This document shows, in pieces, positions 24,691 to 36,030 of a DNA stretch of 64,000 bases. The stretch is taken from positions 745,212 through 809,211 of the forward strand of contig SIJG01000038.1 in assembly GCA_023374025.1 (NCBI GenBank), written 5' to 3'. Position numbers and translations under genes: made by a program. Below the pieces are notes generated by a model. That model searched no databases. It saw only the letters and a list, made by a program, of their open reading frames with translations, and was not told the origin of the DNA. Each line of letters opens with the position of its first letter. The stretch's first letter is position 1. This DNA is from Heterodera schachtii (Eukaryota; Nematoda; Chromadorea; Rhabditida; Heteroderidae).

Positions 24691-27600
24691 GATTTTAAAA
24701 ATTAGATAATAGAAATTCATCGAAAACTTTGAATTATAAATAAATTTATAACTTAAAAAATTACCAGTTTTTACCGGTAACATTGATAATGTTGGACACA
24801 ATTCTAAAAATTTAATTTTAAATTCTTTGTTTTAATCATTTATTAGATATAAATTTTTTTAATGTTTAAATTACAATATTTTTACTTGAAAAAATCATTT
24901 TTATATTGCATTTTATTAAAAAAAGAAAAATTTACGTGTTTTTTTACGAACTAATAAAAACAATAAATATTTAAAAAATTGTTGTTAAAATTATAAAAAA
25001 GAAAACTTTATAAATTTATAATTATATCTAAATAAATAAATTATTGAGCAAAAAATTGAATTTTTGGGTAATTTTATGACATTTTTTGAAATACTACACC
25101 AAGTTGTTTGTTTATCTTTAGAAAAAATATAATAGTTTTTTTAATTTAAATAATTTTACTCTAAAATATTGGATGCAATTAAACTGCCAATAAATAAAAA
25201 TTACTTTGTTCAATTTTTATTTTATTTTTTTGTTCTAATTGTTTTGCATGGTTACTTAAAAAATTTGAATTCTCCATTTATAAATTAAAAAATTACTAAT
25301 TGATCATATTCTATGAAAAAAAATTTTATCAGAATTTTTGAAAAAAATTTAATAAATTATATTAGTTTATTCAATTGATTCTTTCATTAAATGTCTTTTT
25401 GAATACTGAAAATTGTAAATTATTATTTATAATTTTTATATGAATTTTCACTATATTTAAAAATAATTTTGTTACACCGTTATTAAGCTGAAATTTAAAT
25501 AAATTTAATAATTTTTATTATTAAAATTATTATTTTTATATATATTTTGTCTGCTTTTGTGATGCTTTACATGACATTACAAGTTGTCCCTCGTTCTCGG
25601 GATGCTCGCATAAAATAGATATTTATTTAACTCCGCTCTGTATTCCGTTAAAGAATTTTATTTTTTATTGAGTTCTGTTTTTAACTTCCAACCATTTGTG
25701 ATATTGATAATTTTTTTGGGATCCGGCAAAAAAATAAACCGAGTTATTTTAATATTAAAAACAATTTGATTAAATGACTTTAAGAAATTGAGTAAATAAA
25801 TTTTGTGAAGTTTGGAAATATTTAGTTAAATTTTAGTTATTATTTTTAATTTACTCTATTTATGCTTTTTGCACTTTTTCTATATTTCTTTTTAATCATT
25901 CACTCATTTCTTGCTTGGCACATTTGTTTCTCTTTTAAAAAGGTTTTCTTTTTAAAATAATAATCTATTATTAAAAATTTAAAAAATAATTGAGTATATT
26001 GATTCCAATGGAAAAACATTTCAAATTTTGACCATGCTTCCGAGACTGCTTTTTTTTGAAAGATTGCAGGCTAATAGAATGTATTTATTTGTGAATATGG
26101 GTGGATTTTAATCTCAAATTAATAATGTTCAGTAATATAGATTCAACAAAATTTTATTTATAAAAATAAATTAAATATTTTGTTATTTTTATAATTTAAA
26201 TTTCAATAAAATGAATGATTTTATCATTCGCTTTTGACTTTACAAAATTAATATCGCCAAAAGCAAATATTTGGTTTCGTTAAAAATTACAGTTAGTTTT
26301 AAGAATGTTTGATGTTTGATTTTCCTTGATGAAAACTTTTTATTTTAAAATTTAAATTAATTACTTTATAATTAACTTGCAAATAACAAAGTTTTATTAT
26401 GGTTCTTATTAGTTTTTGGACTTAAATCCCTTGATTACTTATTACGAAAATCGATTAAGAAAATGTGAATAATTTAACGCTTTAAAAAATTTTCGACTCC
26501 ACACAAAATCATCGCTCAAAATTTACAAAATATGGACCTGAATTCTATAAAATAATTTTTTGCTTTTATGATAGCAAAAACCCACAAATAATTTTTAAAT
26601 TTGTGAGTGAAAAGGCACTAATCTTTTAAATTTTTTATAGTGATCTCTTACATTTTTTTCAATTTCTATCAAATATTACTGTAGGAGCTTTGGTAAAAGG
26701 GTTGCAATTCGGTGTTGAAAATCAATTTACAATGAATTTTAAATTGTAATTTCTTGCCTAAGTTATCGATTTTGGTCTTTCGATAATAAAATTTGCATAG
26801 CTTAAACAAATTTTTTTGTGAATTATTTTTAATAAATAGTTTTGGCCTGTATATCTTGCTTAGATTTTTAGCATTATATTTTTATAGTTTTTTTATTTTA
26901 TTTTTTTGGTATTTAAATGCTTATTTAGTTTTAAATCAAAAAATGACTGTAAATTAAGATAAAAAATATATAAGGCTTCTATGAATATTTTTTTACTTGT
27001 GCATAATTTACAAGGCATTTTGACAATAGTATCGACGGCAATAGTATTAAAAATAAAAGCTTTTTTATATTGATAAAATTTTTCATTAAGAAGAAAAGAA
27101 TTAGTTATTTAATATAAATTTACTACCATTTTCTTGTCGTAGGAGTCCTAGCAGGAATTTTATTGTTGCTTGAATTATTTAATAAATTCACCTTACACAA
27201 GTCATAAATTAACGTTTTTTTGTTTTTGCATCTTGTATACATTAATTAATACTTCCGTAAAAAGGTCACAAATTAGGTTACATTTAAATCCATAAACTGT
27301 TATACGATGTTGTCGATTGTTTCATTATTTTAGAATTTTTAAGAAATTTTTAAAATTATAATTTTTAATTTTAATTGTTTGCTGCTTTATTTATTTTATA
27401 AATTTTAATTGTTTAAATTAACTTATATATAATTATATAAAAACTAATTAAATTTTTATTTCAATATTGTTCCATTAAATTTTTTCCAGTGTCCGTAAAT
27501 TTTTATGTTTAAACCATTTATTGGATTTCAAGAAAAAAATGTCATTTTAAATGGTCGAACAAATGGGTCTTTTCATATATTTCGGTTTTTTCTGTTGTCC

Positions 27601-27979
27601 CACAAATTATTTTTTGAACATTAATTAGAATGATAATTAATTTTGCTACTAATTTATTTTATTAAACTGATTTCTCACATTTATTAGAATGAATATAGAT
27701 TAAATTAAATATTTTTAATATAATATAAAATATTTGTGTTATAATCACTGTGAAATTGTATGTTTTATCTTTGATTTATTGATTTTTTCTTGATTCTATA
27801 TTTAATATTTATTAAATTATTCATTTTTCGTTTTAATGTTTTACTTTCTGTTAGTATTTACAATTCAGTATTGTTGTGTCGTGCGCTTGGCACAACAAAA
27901 TAGTAAAAACAAATATTTATTCAAAAAGTAAAAGTGGAGAAATGAAATGATGAGTCAGAGGAAATTAATCAATAAAATT

Positions 27980-28332
27980 CAGGTCCAGGAAAAATCCAGG
28001 CTCCTCGAGACCTGGATCCAGGCCTGGACCTGGATTTTTTGAAATTATTTTAAAAATCAAAAAAATGTTTGAAAAATCAATAAATTGCTTGGAACATCTA
28101 AAAATATCTCATTTACAATAAAAATTTGTTTTTAAATATATTTAATCATTTTTTGAAAACTGAAAAATATCGGTCACTTGAATTAATAAATTCTAAAATT
28201 TTGTCCAGGAAAATTCAGGTTTTTTCCTGTTTTGCCTGGACCTGGACCTGGATATTTTTCACATTTGACCTGGACCTGGATTTCCTGGACAAAAATCCGG
28301 GAAAATCCAGGACCAGGAAAAATCCAGGTTGC
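27980..28332. repeat. CCTGG/CCAGG-rich repeat, two blocks
   Basis: Two GC-rich blocks (27980-28037 and 28203-28330) are built from CCTGGACCTGGATTTTT and its complement, with an AT-rich spacer between them. Both contain CCAGGAAAAATCCAGG in direct orientation, and each can fold back on itself. The layout recalls the CCCGG-rich element 300 bp away, but the motif differs. I could not define termini or a target duplication. The frames open here on both strands are repeat artefacts. Confidence 0.55.
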
Positions 28333-28637
28333 CGAAAAATGATGTTTTGCAAACTTCGCTTTATCAAATGAAATAATCATATATAAATGAAAAAAAGATT
28401 TATAAATTTTACAATCAAAAAACTATTTAATAATTTGTTAAGGAAAATTTTTTTAAAAGAGAGAAAAAACAAACAGTAGAAAATGGCAACCGCCCGGACG
28501 TCATAATAAATTTATAAATTTATATTTTGAAAAAGTACTCATTATTTAATAGATATAATTTTAAAAGGATTGAGAAAAATTAACTAATTATGCGCATTTA
28601 AAATTGGTCTTAGCGATATTAATTTATGAATTCTAAG

Positions 28638-28862
28638 TAGAGTTGAGCGGGACCGGGACCGGGGCGGGAAAGAAATCCCGGTTTCTTCAGGTCCCGGTCC
28701 CGATGCCGGTCCCGGTTTTTGGAAAAACAGAAACCCCGGACCCGGTTTTGCCAGTCCTGGTCCCGGCGGGACTAATTGGTCCCGGTCCCGGTTCCCGACT
28801 TTTCTGGTCCCGGTACGTCCCGGTCCCGGTTTTTGTCAAATTTCCCGGTCCCGCTCACTCTA
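28638..28862. mobile_element. 225-bp hAT-like MITE made of CCCGGT repeats
   Basis: The left end TAGAGTTGAGCGGGACCGGG pairs with the right end (reverse complement TAGAGTGAGCGGGACCGGG), with one base of difference. ATTCTAAG flanks it directly at 28630-28637 and 28863-28870. An 8-bp duplication of the form nTnnnnAn, and termini beginning TAGAG, both fit hAT rules. The interior is nearly all GGGACC/GGTCCC units in both orientations. No transposase is present. It is the same family as 45490-46504. Confidence 0.75.
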
Positions 28863-28879
28863 ATTCTAAGGCGAAATGA

Positions 28880-29240
28880 AACATTACTTAAAAGAGGATT
28901 ACATTTTTATAATTAATTTTTTACCGTTGATTGATAAAAACTATTAAATCATTACTTTTAAAATTAATAGAATATATGAAATTATAAATAAAATAATCAA
29001 AAATGTATTTATTGTATATATAAGTTTTTGAAAAAAATGGCAGAACTTTAAAAAAAAATACGGAATTTTTTCCACACCGTATATTAATTTTCCTCTAATT
29101 TCTAAATCCGATAAAAAAAGCATTTGAGCTGTCAGAAAATAATGATCACACTCTAAAAAATAAATATTCCAATTTATCAAATAAAAATTAGACACCAAAA
29201 AATGTTGGCTTTTATAAACAAACTGGATAACAAATTTTCT
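28880..29240. other. AT-rich spacer
   Basis: Lies between two mobile-element remnants. The 108-codon minus-strand frame at 28944-29270 is low-complexity and overlaps the edge of the foldback copy. I see no gene. Confidence 0.4.
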
Positions 29241-29706
29241 ATGGAAAATAATCATAGCTCCCAGACTCAAAATTGCTCAAAACCACTTTTATAGGTTTTC
29301 TTATGCGCTGAAAACGATTAAGCAATCAAAAATTTTGGCGCGCTTCAACTTTAAACCTGTTTTTGAACCAGTTAAAATTCGGAAAAAAGGACAAAATGGG
29401 GCTCTCCTAACTTTTTAAAGGATCGGATCCGCACAAATTTGGTATCATTCGACAGCCTTGACGAGTAGGTATATTTTTTAGCCTTGAATTTAGCTTATTG
29501 GGCTAAAAAACCGCCGCACACTCGACTACGGCGGCCAGTAGGTGGGGCGAGACTACAGGCTACGGAAGAAGTCCGCGCGTGATCCGCAGGCGGTTGACTG
29601 ATTGGCGGGGGCCCTTCGGGCCCCCGCAGTCAACCGCCTGTGGCGCTCGTCAGACTTTTTCCTCCGCCCTCCGTCTCGCCCCACTACTTGCTCCGTCTTC
29701 GCATGT
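29241..29706. mobile_element. Truncated copy of the 50.2-kb foldback element
   Basis: The left arm (from TGGAAAATA through CCCAGACTCAAAATTG and onward) is a diverged match to the left arm at 50220. The GC-rich core (29506-29705) matches 50590-50791 with only about three differences. The right arm is absent: similarity stops just after CTTCGCATG. The core has a long stem, CAGGCGGTTGACTG paired with CAGTCAACCGCCTG, enclosing GGGGGCCC-TTC-GGGCCCCC. Confidence 0.7.
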
Positions 29707-29709
29707 AAC

Positions 29710-31398
29710 CCATGAAAATAATCTTTAAATTTATTAAAAATCTCTAATTACAGTTTCAAAAAACTAGTAAGATAATAAATTTGGCTATATTTAAAAAGGT
29801 TATTCTTAATTGAATTACTCGAATTAATAGAGAAAAGAACGCAGCACAAAAATTAACAGTGTAATAACAAAACTAAAGGAAGAAAAATAATTATGGAAAA
29901 ACAAAAACAGAAATTCGCGAAAAATTTCAGACTAATAAATTTGTACATTAAATATTGAAATAAATAGATTAATTTAAATAAATTAATTAATTATTTTACT
30001 AAATAAAAATAATAACAAATCTGTAAAATAATAGCAAGGGAGGGGATGGAGTGCCAAGCACTCTCACCTATTCAATTTTATTTCGTTAATTCAGTATTAA
30101 AAATTCAATTCATATAAAAAGATGGAAGTTAGAAGATATAAAAGAAATAATCTGAATAAAAAATTAATTTAAATTGTGGAAAACGTTGATAATTTAAATA
30201 TAAACTATAAAATAAATAAATACGATATAAATCGGCACTCGTGCTTATTTTGCAGAAAATAAAAACATTTTAAAGTGTTGTTTAAAGAATTATTTATTTT
30301 TAATGTTGTTCGTTCGTTTAGCAACCAAATTAAAATTTATTTTATATTTTTGTCTTGAAGCGCAACTTTTTTTACCTGAAGCCATGGCAAAAAATTGTTT
30401 CCATTTATTTATGTATTTGTGTTTTTTATTTTAATTTATTCTTGGATTTATTAAAAAGAGATTGTGTATGGGTGCATTTCTTTTGCATTCATTTATTTTG
30501 CCTTCTATCAAATTATTCATTTTAAATTTTGTTAGTGCCATTCTAATTTATAAAATAGTAAATTAATAATTTGCTTTTATAAAGGCAATTTAAATTTTGT
30601 TCTTAAAAATATAAAATATATAAATGAAAATTCAGCAGGAGAATTTGATACAATCAATGTACCTTAAAGTTTATTTAAGTTGATATTTTTGAATATTTAC
30701 TTTTTCAATGAGTTTTAAAAAGACAATTTATTTTACACTGCTAAATAGTGGCAGATACTTATTTATTTATAACGAATTTGTAATAATATTTAGGCAGATA
30801 TTTATTCTATTTATTGTATTTATGCATTTCAGCCGGGAATATTTATTTCATTTAAATTCGTATTTTTATTATTACTTTAAAATTTTAATTTTATCAGACT
30901 CGGTATTTAATTATGCTTATTTTAAATTTATGGTATATTTTTATTTTTAAATAATTGATTTAAAAAATTATTTAATATTTTCGAATTTCCTCATACTTTA
31001 TAAAGCTATAGCGGGATTCATTGATTTCCATTAATTAATTCGTGTTTTATTGATATCGAATTGATATTTAATAATTAATAAACAAATATATGTTACTTAC
31101 CTTATGAAATAAACATTTATCGTTTAGCTCAAAGGTTTTAATGGTTCCTTGTTATGTTTTTATCTTCTGTTCAGAAATCTTATAAAATTTCGTTATATTA
31201 TTACTTCATAATTAATAACCCTTTTATTTAATTTAAGAGTTACCTAATTCGATTCGTAAATTATAATATTAAAATCTATAGTAGGTGAGTCATTTTAAGC
31301 TTTTAATTTTTACTACAGATCTGAAATAAAACTAATTAATGTAATTTAATACCCAGTTTATATTTCTTTCAAAATATCGGTGTTGTCGAATGTTTTTC
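29710..31398. other. AT-rich gene-poor stretch
   Basis: I see no gene. The open frame at 30708-30950 is a Phe/Tyr/Ile translation of AT-rich sequence. No repeat family was recognised. Confidence 0.45.
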
Positions 31399-31655
31399 TG
31401 TTAGAGAGGCAAACATTCAAATGTTTGTAATTTTCTCTCTTGGGAACTTTGACCCCAAATATTGATTATCACCCCATTAATTCATTCCCTTCCCTTAGTC
31501 CATTTTCATTATTTTGTTTTCCTTCCTATTTTTGTGCTCCCCAAATTTGCTCCGTCCCTCCGACAAATATTGTTTATTTCTCCATTTGTGTTTAATAAAT
31601 TATTTGGTGTTCGACTTTCCACAAATTATTGTTTGAGCAATTAACCGGCTCAACA
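31399..31655 (+). repeat. 5' LTR of Ty3/Gypsy element
   Basis: 257 bp, beginning TGTTAGAGAG and ending GGCTCAACA (TG..CA). It is repeated at 36031-36292. It contains an AATAAA near its 3' part, in TTTAATAAATTATTTGG, a likely polyadenylation signal. Open frames inside it are not genes. Confidence 0.92.
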
Positions 31656-31656
31656 T

Positions 31657-31674
31657 TGGCGACGCCCGTTCTAC
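31657..31674 (+). promoter_or_regulatory. Primer-binding site candidate
   Basis: TGGCGACGCCCGTTC starts one base after the 5' LTR, the standard place for a tRNA primer-binding site. The TGG start matches the CCA end of a tRNA. I did not identify the tRNA. Confidence 0.55.
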
Positions 31675-31790
31675 AGAACGACAACAATCGAACTTTTTCT
31701 CGTGTTGAAATTGTTCGAAAATTGGAAATTCAAAAAGCTCGTGTTGATTTTTGAATTTCGCAGAATTCTTCAAAAAACCAATCACTAATT

Positions 31791-32477
31791 TTGTGTGCGG
31801 TTCTGCTATGTGCAGATTCTTCGTCTAAGTCCATCCTCCAAATCAACAATAGACAAGACGCTCCCGACATTTTGAAAAAATTAACGCAAGCAATCAAGCA
31901 GCAGAGCGCGCCGACACCCACCACAACTCAGCCGGCACAAAACATCACTTTGCCGTACATTCACCCATTTTCAACAGAAAATGCCGAAGAATTCGAGGAG
32001 TGGTTGGAGCGCTTCCAATTCGCATTGGATTGCGCGGCGGCAAATATGGCGGATGAAGCCAAAGTCAAATTACTGATGACAAAGCTCAACCCAGCCGCCT
32101 TCGGCGAATACAAGCGCTACTGCTTGCCGGAGGAAATCACCAAATTTGACTTTGCGGACACCAAACATCGTCTCATCAAATTATTTTCCCATCCTCCTTC
32201 GTTAACGATCGATCGCTACGAATGCTTGAGAGTGTGCAGAGAGGACGGCGAAAATTTTGAAATTTTTGTGAACCGACTAAAGGCAGCCCTTCGCAAATTC
32301 CGTTTTTCGGAATTAAAGGAAGAGGAATTCAAATGCCTGGTTCTGCTCACATCGCTTAAGTCACCAAGCGACGCAAAATTACGCCAACACATCCTCGCAC
32401 GTCTCACAGCGGAGGATTCAAAGACATCGAAAACGTCCAAATTATTCGACAAAGTCGTCGAGGAATTGAACACATAA
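31791..32477 (+). pseudogene. gag: gag capsid region of the Ty3/Gypsy element
   Basis: An open frame of about 228 codons encodes a helical Gag-like domain: FSTENAEEFEEWLERFQ is the typical start of retrotransposon gag, followed by KLLMTKLNPAAFGEYKRY and the conserved DRYECLRVCREDGENFEIF region. Gag coats the element RNA in a cytoplasmic particle. No in-frame ATG lies between the upstream TGA (31752) and the gag core; the first codon of the reading is TTG. TAA at 32475 ends it, after which the same frame continues into the zinc-knuckle region, so this stop probably interrupts a former gag-pol frame. It could be a readthrough site, but the further lesions make decay more likely. Confidence 0.82.
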
Positions 32478-33668
32478 TTAAAAACGGAGGCGGAAGCAAA
32501 AATTTTGGAGGCACCGAAGCCCAAGATCAATGCAATTCAACACGGCAAATCATCGCCAAATCACCAAAATCGCGGAAATGGTCGCCCAACCCAAAAATTC
32601 ACGGGCAAATTAAAGGCCAAAGCCCCGCCGAGCAACTGCTATCGTTGCGGAGAATTGCATTGGGCCCAGGATTGCCCAAAGAAGGAAAATATTTGCCGCA
32701 AATGCAATCGCAGAAGCCACATCGAAAGGCAATGCGACAAAATACGAGCGTTTCACCAAAATAAAGGCCGCAATTTCAACACAAACACGGTGATGCTCCC
32801 CTCGGCCTACATAAATTCCGTCCATTCATCAAATCTGCTGAAAGCACCGATCAATGTGAACGGCACAGCAATTGGCTTCGTTCTGGACAGCGGTGCGGAA
32901 ATCATCATCATCAACGAGGATGATTACGACGCAATAGGCCGACCGCCAATTCAAAAATGTTCAGAAGAGGCACGCTTTTTCGACGGAAAGCGGTGCAAAT
33001 TCATTGGACGCGGCACCGCCACCTTCCAATTCAACGGGATTCATGCAACTCTGCCATATTATGTTGCCAAATCGGGATCTTTGAATCTTTTGGGCACACC
33101 GGCAATGGAAGCGTTTGGATTTCTGGAAGAAATTCGGCGAATGATCAACCCCGTCAAAATCAATCAAATTTCGTCAAATGACGCGGCCAAAATCCAACAA
33201 TTCGTCGAAATATTGCCGCAAAAATATGAGCAAATATTCTCAGATGGCCTTGGCTACTGTACCAAAATGAAAGCCCATCTGATGCTCAACGAAGGCGCAA
33301 AACCAACTTTCAAACGCGCCCGTCCAGTGCCATATTCAACGCTGCCAATAATCAATGCAGAATTGGATCGATTGGAGAAGATGAAAGTCATCACACCAGT
33401 CGAGCACACCGACTGGTCCGCCCCAATTTTGGTGGTAAAGAAAGCGAACGGAACTGCTCGTCTGTGCGCCGATTTCTCCACTGGGCTCAACGACTCTCTT
33501 CAATTAAACCAACATCCTCTGCCATTGCCAGCCGACATTTTCGCCACACTCAATGGTGGAAAATTCTTCACAAAATTGGATTTGTCGGATGCATATCTGC
33601 AAATCGAACTGGCCGACGAATCAAAGAATTTGTGTACAATCGCTACACACCGGGGTTACTACCAATAA
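32478..33668 (+). pseudogene. pol: pol part 1: zinc knuckles, protease, N-terminal reverse transcriptase
   Basis: Same frame as gag, with no ATG start; 32505 is a TTG. Counted from 32505: a CX2CX3HX4C knuckle at residues 45-57 and a CX2CX4HX4C knuckle at 64-77 (nucleic-acid binding); the aspartic protease motif FVLDSGAE at about 126-132; then the RT fingers and palm with DWSAPILVVKK, LCADFSTGLN and FFTKLDLSDAYLQIEL (first catalytic Asp). It ends at TAA 33666, exactly where Ty3 RTs have Tyr in the YxYxRLPFGV block. The following codons, ERLPFGVKSAPGIFQ, continue in frame. This is therefore a nonsense mutation inside RT, not a natural terminus. Confidence 0.88.
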
Positions 33669-33946
33669 GAGCGGCTTCCATTTGGAGTGAAATCCGCCCC
33701 CGGGATTTTTCAGTCGATCATGGATAACATGCTCTCCGATTTACCATTCGCATTGGCCTATTTGGACGACGTCATTATCGTCAGCGCGACATTTGATCAA
33801 CACTGCCAACATTTGAACCAAATTTTCACCCGAATTTCTGAATGGGGGTTCAAAGTCCGAATGGACAAATGTTCATTTTTCAAAAATGAAATAAAATATT
33901 TGGGCGTGATCATTGATCAAAGTGGACGTCGGCCGGACCAAACAAA
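33669..33946 (+). pseudogene. pol: pol part 2: reverse transcriptase palm with YLDD
   Basis: Continues pol in the same frame after the TAA. It contains RLPFGVKSAPGIFQ and the catalytic YLDD box (33759-33770), followed by the CSFFKNEIKYLGVII thumb motif. The family-like reading stops in an A-rich run near 33945. There the frame must move by one base (an apparent single-base deletion) to keep the RT thumb reading, and the rest of this frame (to 34079) is out of register. No start codon of its own; the GTG at 33687 is not an initiation site. Confidence 0.85.
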
Positions 33947-35962
33947 ATCACAGCCATTGCGGAAATACGCATCCCTTCGAATGTCAGCGAATTGCGTTCA
34001 TATTTGGGCATGGTCAACTATTACCAGGAATTTGTGCGAAATTTCCGGTTTATTCGACAGCCTTTGGACGAACTGCTGAAGAAGGACGCAAAATGGGATT
34101 GGTCACCCAAATGTCAAAATGTTTTCAACAAAATTATTTCAATGCTACAATCGGATCTGGCATTGACGCATTTTGATCCAAATTTGCCGATCATCGTCGC
34201 AGCTGACGCTTCACAATATGGCATCGGTGGTGTAATTTCACACAAATTTGCCGACGGCTCAATAAAAGCGGTGTCACATTTCTCGCGATCACTTACACCG
34301 GCTGAGCAAAATTATGGCCAAATCGAAAAAGAAGCGCTGGCACTCGTGGAAGCCGTCAAACGCTTCCATAAAATGATTTTCGGCAGGAAATTCACATTGC
34401 TGACGGATCATCAGCCACTCAAGAAAATTTTTGGCAATAAAGATGGTGTCCCGAAGCACTCCCACAACCGTCTCGTCCGTTGGTCACTCATTTTGACGGC
34501 ATACGACTTCGAAATACAGTACGTCAAAACTGACAAATTTGGACAGGCAGACGCCTTATCTCGCCTAATTTCCGTCCAAAAGTCAAAATCCGATGACGAC
34601 GAAGTCATTATCGCCTCATTTGAAGTGGAACCGGCATTGGACCGAAATTTGACGAACAATGTCAACCAATTGCCGATCACATTCAAAAATCTGGTCCACG
34701 AAACGGCAAATGATCCGGCACTTCAACAAATTCGCCAATTTGTCAAAAATAAGTGGCCAGAAACCAAAAATTTCCAGCCAACTGAAGGCCTAGACGAAGC
34801 CAAATTCATCCAATTTTATCGGCGCCGCGACGAAATTTCAATCGTCAAGGAATGTCTGATGTTTGGCGACCGGACAATCATCCCAAAATCACTGCAGAAG
34901 CAAATTCTAAAAATGCTTCATCAGGGACACCCGGGAGTCAAACGGATGAAATCTTTGGCAAGGATGTATGTCTACTGGCCACTGATGGACGCCGAAATCG
35001 AGTCGTTCGTCCAAAAATGCACTTCATGCGCAGCTGTCACCAAAAATCCATTCAAAACGACACTACAGTCATGGCCAAAATCTGATGGGCCATGGAAGCG
35101 CATTCACATCGACTACGCCGGCCCATTTCATGGAAAAATGTATTTAATCGTCGTCGATTCGTTTTCAAAATATCCGGAAATTTTTGAAATGAATTCGACA
35201 AATGCGACGGCTACAATTTCAAAAATGCGCTCATTGATCGCGCACTACGGCATCCCGGAAACAATTGTTTCCGACAACGGCACGCAATTCCAAAGTCACC
35301 AATTCCAAGATTTCGTCAAATCAAATGGGATTGATCACATTTTCACGGCCCCGTACATGCCACAGTCAAACGGACAAGCCGAACGAATGGTCGACACTTT
35401 TAAGAGGGCATTTGCGAAAATAAAAGGGGAGGGAGTTGACAGCAATGTGCTCGACACTTTTCTACTCACCTATCGCACCACGCCATCCGAAACTCTTGAT
35501 GGAAAATGCCCGGCCGAATTATTTCTAGGCCGAAAACCTCGAATTGGCCTCGACCTTCTCCGGCCTCCACCGTCAGTTCCAATCGTCAAGGACGACAAAA
35601 TGGAGGACCAATTCAACAAGAAACACGGCGCCAAATTCCGATCATTTGACATCGGACAATTAGTTTTCACACGTAGGCACAATTCAACTGATTGGCGCCC
35701 CGGCAAAATTATCGACAAAAAGGGTGTCATTTACACCATCGAATTACCGAATAATTCTCGCGGTCGATTTCATGCAAACCAAATCCGCGCACGTCAAATC
35801 CCGGATGAGGACATCGAAGACCCGCTTGATGTGATCAATGGCACTTTTGGCCTCCCAATTCCATTAAGGGACCAAAATTTGGCAGAAGTCCCGCCAGCCA
35901 ATCAATCACCGCCAGCCCGACGATATCCGACTCGAAATCGCCGGCCTGTTGATCGACTTTAA
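33947..35962 (+). CDS. pol: pol part 3: RT thumb, RNase H and DD35E integrase
   Basis: A long open frame in the +2 register. Residues are counted from 33992, where TTG (not ATG) begins the reading LRSYLGMVNYY; family-like sequence extends upstream to 33947. RNase H: Asp72 in ADASQYG, Glu112/114 in IEKEAL, Asp139 in LLTDHQP. Integrase: HHCC zinc finger His310, His313, Cys343, Cys346; catalytic Asp374 (HIDYAGPF), Asp428 (VSDNGTQF) and Glu464 (GQAER), spaced DD35E. A C-terminal chromatin/DNA-binding-like tail (GQLVFTRRH to FHANQIRAR) follows, ending in a basic tail and TAA at 35960. All catalytic residues are present, but translation depends on the broken upstream frame. The product would copy and insert the element. 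Confidence 0.93.
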   Translation: MTAIAEIRIPSNVSELRSYLGMVNYYQEFVRNFRFIRQPLDELLKKDAKWDWSPKCQNVFNKIISMLQSDLALTHFDPNLPIIVAADASQYGIGGVISHKFADGSIKAVSHFSRSLTPAEQNYGQIEKEALALVEAVKRFHKMIFGRKFTLLTDHQPLKKIFGNKDGVPKHSHNRLVRWSLILTAYDFEIQYVKTDKFGQADALSRLISVQKSKSDDDEVIIASFEVEPALDRNLTNNVNQLPITFKNLVHETANDPALQQIRQFVKNKWPETKNFQPTEGLDEAKFIQFYRRRDEISIVKECLMFGDRTIIPKSLQKQILKMLHQGHPGVKRMKSLARMYVYWPLMDAEIESFVQKCTSCAAVTKNPFKTTLQSWPKSDGPWKRIHIDYAGPFHGKMYLIVVDSFSKYPEIFEMNSTNATATISKMRSLIAHYGIPETIVSDNGTQFQSHQFQDFVKSNGIDHIFTAPYMPQSNGQAERMVDTFKRAFAKIKGEGVDSNVLDTFLLTYRTTPSETLDGKCPAELFLGRKPRIGLDLLRPPPSVPIVKDDKMEDQFNKKHGAKFRSFDIGQLVFTRRHNSTDWRPGKIIDKKGVIYTIELPNNSRGRFHANQIRARQIPDEDIEDPLDVINGTFGLPIPLRDQNLAEVPPANQSPPARRYPTRNRRPVDRL

Positions 35963-36019
35963 GTCGACCCCAGCAAATCGTCCTATGTGTGACTGATCTT
36001 GCACTGATCAGTTGGACTT

Positions 36020-36030
36020 AAAAGGGGAGG
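36020..36030 (+). promoter_or_regulatory. Polypurine tract
   Basis: AAAAGGGGAGG sits immediately before the 3' LTR. It is the primer for plus-strand DNA synthesis in LTR elements. Confidence 0.85.

Larger units (their letters stand above)
17800..27960. other. AT-rich gene-poor stretch
   Basis: Mostly A/T runs, including a T tract of about 20 near 18636. GC-raised patches are few: 18072-18240 (entered separately), 23036-23110 (open on both strands, no family recognised), 24610-24690 (entered separately) and about 25560-25615 (a short open frame). The plus strand is T-rich before about 19.3 kb, A-rich from 19.3 to about 20.4 kb and again at 22.2-23.0 kb. Confidence 0.5.

Noticed and set aside
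28643..28879. 78-codon Pro/Gly/Val-rich protein
   Set aside because: It translates the GGTCCC array of the hAT-like MITE. Similar frames at 45425-45698 and 46269-46505 have the same cause.
31462..31644. 60-codon ORF in the LTR
   Set aside because: It lies inside the 5' LTR, and the same frame recurs in the 3' LTR (36072-36281). It does not correspond to any retroelement protein.
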